Source of the DNA: an uncultured Saprospiraceae bacterium
Lineage (GTDB): Bacteria > Bacteroidota > Bacteroidia > Chitinophagales > Saprospiraceae
Assembly (NCBI GenBank): GCA_937921525.1
Contig: CAKZUM010000304.1
Location: forward strand, 1 to 18,259
DNA: 18,259 nt
Reading direction: 5' to 3'
Shown: piece after piece, positions 15,071 to 18,259 of the stretch
Layout of the letters: each line of letters starts with the position of its first letter
Numbering within the stretch: the first letter of the stretch is position 1
Made by a program: the position numbers and the translations under genes
Notes under the pieces: generated by a model
Database searches by the model: none
What the model was told of the DNA's origin: nothing
The model's input: only the letters and a program-made list of their open reading frames with translations

Positions 15071-15123
15071 ACCACGGATTCACGGATTAGAAATGTCCTT
15101 AGCTTAATCCGTGAATCCGTGGT
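15071..15123. repeat. 19-bp perfect stem built from the word CACGGATT
   Basis: ACCACGGATTCACGGATTA (15071-15089) pairs perfectly with TAATCCGTGAATCCGTGGT (15105-15123) across a 15-nt loop. Each arm contains the word CACGGATT twice. T5 before and A6 after the hairpin extend the stem further, so the T-run lies on the wrong side for an ordinary terminator on either strand. Confidence 0.75.
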
Positions 15124-15170
15124 AAAAAAGCACGATTAGAATAAACCAATTATAGGTATTCTTCAAAACA

Positions 15171-15207
15171 AAAAATCTCCTACCTTTCAACAAAAGTAGG
15201 AGATTTT
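15171..15207 (-). terminator. dnaN: Rho-independent terminator of dnaN
   Basis: A 12-bp stem (AAAATCTCCTAC with GTAGGAGATTTT) and 12-nt loop, 29 bases past the dnaN stop on the minus strand, runs into TTTTTTGTTTT-like sequence on that strand. Confidence 0.85.
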
Positions 15208-15236
15208 CCTGTTAGAATGTTTGCCAACTATTAAAT

Positions 15237-16355
15237 CTAATTACTCAACATAACAGGCATTACCAACATTAAAATTTCTCGGTTTTCCATTTCCTCTACA
15301 GGTACTAAAATTCCTGCACGAGTAGGAGAAGACAAGTGTATTTTGATTTCTTCAGAATCTAAAACTCCTAACATTTCAACCAAAAATTTAGCGTTAAAAC
15401 CGATTGTCATTGGATCACCGTTGTAAGTACAAGTCAATTGCTCGGTAGCTGCATTGGAGAAATCTAAATCCTCCGCAGATACCGTCAAACTACCATCTTG
15501 AATATTCAACACAACTTGATTAGTCGTTTTATTGGCATAAATAGCAATCCGCTTCAACGAGTTCTGTAGGTCTGCTCTAGTGGCAACTAATTCATTCGGG
15601 TTGTCCACTGGAATAACCGCATTATAGTCAGGGTATCGAGCATCAATCAATCGACAAATAATTTGCATATCATCAAATGCAAAAAAGGCATTGGCTTTAT
15701 TGAAAGATATTTTTGCTGCCCCTTCTCCGGGTAAAGCGTTCTTTAAGAGCATTAATGCTTTTTTAGGAACGATGAAGGAAGTCGATACTTCGCTATTTAG
15801 ATTGTTAAATGTATACTTTACTAATTTATGTGCATCGGTTGCAACAAGTATCAATTTTCCAAAGTCTACTTGAAAATAAACTCCTGTCATTGCAGGTCGA
15901 AGCTCATCATTACTAGTAGCAAATAAAGACTTAGAAATACCATGCGCCAATACGGAACTATCCAAATTAATAGAGTCTACCTTTTCAGACTCTGGTATTT
16001 TTGGAAAATCTTGTCCATTCTCTCCTGCCAATTTATACTTACCATAGGCAGATTTAATCTCAATCGCAAAAGTCTCCTCATCTATACTAAAAGTGATCGG
16101 CTGTTGAGGCAAAGCTTTCAATGTATCTAATAAAATTCTTGCAGGAATAGCTACTATTCCATCCTTATCCGCAGACATGACCTCCACTTTCGTAATAATC
16201 GTTGTCTCTAGGTCTGTTGCTGTAATTGTTAGCTTATCTCCTTTGATAGAAAATAAAAAGTCTTCCAGTATTGGCAATACCGGATTAGATCCTATTGCTC
16301 CACCCGCAATTTGCAATTGCGATAATAACTGAGTAGAAGAAATGCTAAATTTCAT
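15237..16355 (-). CDS. dnaN: DNA polymerase III beta subunit (sliding clamp)
   Basis: Forms the homodimeric ring that holds DNA polymerase III and repair partners on DNA. The 372-residue length is normal. The three clamp domains are recognisable. Domain 1 starts MKFSISSTQLLSQLQIAGGAI and has NPVLPILEDFLFSI and TATDLETTI; domain 2 has FATSNDELRPAMTGVYFQ and LVATDAHKLV; domain 3 has RIAIYANKTTNQVVLNIQDG and SAEDLDF. The C-terminus reads LMLVMPVMLSN, the conserved end that lines the peptide-binding pocket. The ATG at 16353-16355 is the family start. It is transcribed alone, with its own terminator and an upstream region that carries a perfect DnaA box. dnaA and recF are not in the window. Confidence 0.97.
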   Translation of the reverse strand: MKFSISSTQLLSQLQIAGGAIGSNPVLPILEDFLFSIKGDKLTITATDLETTIITKVEVMSADKDGIVAIPARILLDTLKALPQQPITFSIDEETFAIEIKSAYGKYKLAGENGQDFPKIPESEKVDSINLDSSVLAHGISKSLFATSNDELRPAMTGVYFQVDFGKLILVATDAHKLVKYTFNNLNSEVSTSFIVPKKALMLLKNALPGEGAAKISFNKANAFFAFDDMQIICRLIDARYPDYNAVIPVDNPNELVATRADLQNSLKRIAIYANKTTNQVVLNIQDGSLTVSAEDLDFSNAATEQLTCTYNGDPMTIGFNAKFLVEMLGVLDSEEIKIHLSSPTRAGILVPVEEMENREILMLVMPVMLSN

Positions 16356-16439
16356 ATGCTTGTATTATGCTGATTGTTAAAGCAATAAATAACTTTATAT
16401 GGAAAAATCGCTCCAAAGTCAGCCAGTTATCTATTGTCA

Positions 16440-16447
16440 CAAAAATA
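16440..16447 (-). promoter_or_regulatory. dnaN: Possible -7 element of the dnaN promoter
   Basis: On the minus strand TATTTTTG matches TAnnTTTG, giving a 5' leader of about 75-80 nt. A TTG on that strand (16470-16472) lies 22 bp upstream, slightly farther than the usual -33 spacing. Confidence 0.4.
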
Positions 16448-16476
16448 CACCTTCTTAACTACTTTTGTTCAATTAG

Positions 16477-16497
16477 AAATCCACATAATGTGGATAA
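16477..16497. promoter_or_regulatory. DnaA box pair upstream of dnaN
   Basis: TGTGGATAA (16489-16497) is the exact complement of the DnaA box TTATCCACA. Facing it, AAATCCACA (16477-16485) matches 7 of 9 positions, and together they form the palindrome TCCACAT-A-ATGTGGA (16480-16494). The pair lies directly upstream of the inferred dnaN promoter. Control of dnaN by DnaA or a minor replication-linked site are both possible; a full origin is not evident, as I see no cluster of further boxes. Confidence 0.6.
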
Positions 16498-16644
16498 CTT
16501 TTGGTCGAAATGTGATGTTCTGAGCACTGTACGTTTTTAAAGACTAAAAATAGCTTGTTGTCGGACGAAAATATCTCCCTTTTTCCTCCTTTGTATCTAT
16601 AATACCTTCTACTTTTGCGCTACTATTTTTTTCTACGAAAAAAA

Positions 16645-16763
16645 CTCTGCAACTCACCGTCTCTGCGTTCAATACTAACTAACATTCCGAAGGAATGAGA
16701 TGACAGTTAGTATTATTTTCCTTTAGGAAATAAATTCGACACAGAGGTAGAAAGTAACAGAGG
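16645..16763. repeat. Nested inverted repeats in the leader of the M16-like gene
   Basis: AATACTAACT (16671-16680) pairs with AGTTAGTATT (16705-16714). Inside is CATTCC-GAA-GGAATG (16683-16697). A separate small stem TTTCCT/AGGAAA follows near 16718-16730. Outside, CTCTGC occurs twice (16645, 16661) and CAGAGG twice (16742, 16758), forming an outer imperfect stem. The whole resembles a branched RNA or a small non-coding repeat element. Confidence 0.55.
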
Positions 16764-16783
16764 ATTTTCTCTCTCAAAAAGCA

Positions 16784-18052
16784 ATGATCCTAGACAGAAC
16801 GGCGCAACCGCCAATAAAGACCTTAACTAAAATACCGCTTCCTGCACCGCAAGAACTAAAATTGTCGAATGGGATTCCTTTATACGTGACCAATATGGGT
16901 ACACAAGCGGTTATGAAAATGCAAATTATTATTCGCGCTGGGAGGCCTTTTGAACATAAACAATTAGCCTCTAGAGCGACTAGTCGGATGCTTCGAGAGG
17001 GTACAGATTCTTTTTCCTCTGGAGAAATTGCAGAAATGATTGATTTCTATGGTGCAACGATTAGTTTGCCGACCAGTTTAGACTATTCTAGTCTGGTCTA
17101 CTATTCCATGAATAAGCACTTTCCAAAGCTAATTGGCTTAGTAAAAGAGTTATTAACTGTACCTATTTTTCCAGAGCAAGAATTAGACACTTTTAAGAAG
17201 AATAGTAAGAGACGGATGCAGGTGGACTTAACGAAAAATGATGTGGTTGCTTATCGAAAGATCACTGAGTTGTTGTTCGGAGATAAGCATCCTTACGGAT
17301 ATAATAGCTCTACGGAAAGCTATGACCAACTTCAACGAGCTGATCTGATACAACACTTTACATCTAATTTTCACGCTCAAAATTGCACTATATTTTTAAG
17401 TGGTAAAATAGATGATACCATCATTCAATTACTAGATGAGCATTTAGGTCAATTGCCTACTGGAATCAAAACGAATCCTGTCTTTCCTGCGGCCCCTCTT
17501 GCCAAAGCTAAAAAAGTAGAATTTCTTATACCTAATTCCGTACAAAAAGCGATTCGTATAGGTAAGAAAACAATTACTAGAAACCATGAAGATTATGGTG
17601 GTTTTACTGTTTTAAATACGGTACTCGGAGGCTATTTTGGTTCTCGTTTGATGGCTAATATTCGAGAAGATAAAGGCTATACTTATAACATCTACTCTGT
17701 CCAAGACACGATGCAGCATGATGCTTGTTTCTATGTTTCTACAGAAGTAGGCAATGAATTTTTAAAGCCAGCCCTTAAAGAAATTTATTTTGAAATGGCG
17801 CGGCTTCAAAATGATTTAGTTCCTGACGAAGAATTGGAAATGGTTAAAAATTATATCTTGGGTAATATGCTCAATATGGTGGATGGCCCATTTCGAGTAA
17901 CTGATTTGGTCAAAACATTGGTCTTGGAAAATCGCCCTTATGGTGATTTTCAAAAAATGGTAGATTTGGTACATACTATTTCTGCACAGGAGTTGAGAGA
18001 TCTTGCACAGAAGTATTTTGATCCTACGACTATGTGGGAAGTGGTGGTTTAA
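16784..18052 (+). CDS. M16 (pitrilysin/insulinase) family protein without the zinc motif
   Basis: A 422-residue two-domain M16 fold. The N-terminal half starts with LSNGIPLYVTNMG and RAGRPFEHKQLASRATSRMLREGT. The catalytic HxxEH of active members would align with S63-R-A-T66-S67, so both histidines and the glutamate are missing. The C-terminal half keeps the R/Y substrate-binding motif GGYFGSRLMANIREDKGYTYN (282-302, R288 and Y299) and the end signature LARL-like helices. This matches the non-catalytic partner of heterodimeric M16B peptidases, which in Bacteroidota is usually encoded next to an active subunit. There is no active subunit in the window: the upstream neighbour is dnaN on the other strand and the downstream 207 bases hold no gene. 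No signal peptide is seen. The start ATG at 16784 fits the family N-terminus. Confidence 0.9.
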   Translation: MILDRTAQPPIKTLTKIPLPAPQELKLSNGIPLYVTNMGTQAVMKMQIIIRAGRPFEHKQLASRATSRMLREGTDSFSSGEIAEMIDFYGATISLPTSLDYSSLVYYSMNKHFPKLIGLVKELLTVPIFPEQELDTFKKNSKRRMQVDLTKNDVVAYRKITELLFGDKHPYGYNSSTESYDQLQRADLIQHFTSNFHAQNCTIFLSGKIDDTIIQLLDEHLGQLPTGIKTNPVFPAAPLAKAKKVEFLIPNSVQKAIRIGKKTITRNHEDYGGFTVLNTVLGGYFGSRLMANIREDKGYTYNIYSVQDTMQHDACFYVSTEVGNEFLKPALKEIYFEMARLQNDLVPDEELEMVKNYILGNMLNMVDGPFRVTDLVKTLVLENRPYGDFQKMVDLVHTISAQELRDLAQKYFDPTTMWEVVV

Positions 18053-18063
18053 GATGACCGTAG

Positions 18064-18090
18064 ATTATATCCTTGAAAAGGCGATATAAT
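18064..18090 (+). terminator. Weak hairpin after the M16-like gene
   Basis: ATTATATC (18064-18071) pairs with GATATAAT (18083-18090) 11 bases past the stop. There is no T-run, so a terminator role is uncertain. Confidence 0.3.
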
Positions 18091-18173
18091 AGCAGATCGT
18101 CGAAGTTTGTAACCATACCCGTCAGGCTATCAGAAAAGGCGCTTGATAATCAGGTCATTAACGACGAATTCTT

Positions 18174-18250
18174 GGTGGCAGACATTTTAAAAATGGCTGA
18201 CACCTTTTCGTAGACCCCAAGTATCAGCCACTTTCTAAGTGTCTGCTACT
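18174..18250. repeat. Four alternating copies of a 14-15-bp word
   Basis: Read in one orientation the copies are GGTGGCAGACATTTT (18174-18188, +), GGTGTCAGCCATTTT (18190-18204, -), AGTATCAGCCACTTT (18220-18234, +) and AGTAGCAGACACTT (18237-18250, -). They form two adjacent imperfect hairpins. The rest of 18053-18259 shows no open frame. Confidence 0.65.
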
Positions 18251-18259
18251 AAGAGTCCG

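Larger units (their letters stand above)
16356..16783. other. Divergent intergenic region between dnaN and the M16-like gene
   Basis: This 428-base gap holds the dnaN promoter and DnaA boxes on its left. In the middle, TACTTTTG (16610-16617) matches a plus-strand -7 element, with a TTTG only 16 bp upstream. A complex inverted structure (16645-16763) lies in the leader of the M16-like gene. No open frame with coding character is visible. Confidence 0.55.

Noticed and set aside
14581..15075. Several open frames of 60-118 codons on both strands over the phnA-like gene
   Set aside because: They overlap a gene with clear zinc-ribbon and PhnA motifs and have no family-like sequence.
16356..16783. 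Complete replication origin
   Set aside because: Only one exact and one partial DnaA box were found, with no dnaA gene and no evident unwinding region, so an origin is not supported.

Overview
The window comes from a low-GC member of the Bacteroidota, most likely near the Saprospiria. Several things point there: a one-protein hybrid two-component system (7TMR-DISM sensor, kinase, receiver and AraC output), -7 elements of the Bacteroidota form TAnnTTTG, start codons without clear Shine-Dalgarno sites, a GH3 lipoprotein of the ExoP type, and many long intergenic hairpins. The exact genus is inferred, not shown.

Layout. 75-1340 (-) is an exported ankyrin-repeat protein. A 707-base gap (1341-2047) with palindromes precedes pyrD (2048-3091, +), which converges on the large hybrid sensor kinase (3323-6163, -). 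rsmG (6344-6973, -) lies behind the kinase. A secreted protein of unknown function (7165-8610, +) follows. Next comes a 640-base gap holding two tandem tRNA-shaped RNA genes (8821-8945 and 9026-9171) with their own promoter and terminator. A TetR regulator and alkB (10446-11003 and 9251-10279, both -) form a probable regulator-alkane hydroxylase unit. A GH3 beta-glucosidase lipoprotein (11107-13647, +) and a cysteine-tailed DUF6428-like protein (13701-14252, +) converge on a PhnA-type zinc-ribbon protein (14382-14969, -). dnaN (15237-16355, -) and an M16-peptidase-like protein without the zinc motif (16784-18052, +) diverge from a 428-base gap that has a perfect DnaA box. The last 207 bases hold only inverted repeats.

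Most protein genes are housekeeping or ordinary accessory genes (pyrimidine synthesis, rRNA methylation, replication clamp, alkane oxidation, glucan hydrolysis) and show no single shared pathway.

The strongest candidate for something undescribed is the pair of tRNA-like RNAs. Both have a full cloverleaf with encoded CCA, a leucine-tRNA-like D arm and an aspartate-like anticodon loop (GUC, C38, discriminator G73), but U instead of a purine at position 37. Their variable regions are 53 and 74 nt. Comparing the two copies shows compensatory base changes in two helices of that arm, conserved internal-loop bases, and a divergent tip. A second theme is a set of intergenic inverted repeats whose arms are built from short repeated words, found in at least six gaps of this window.
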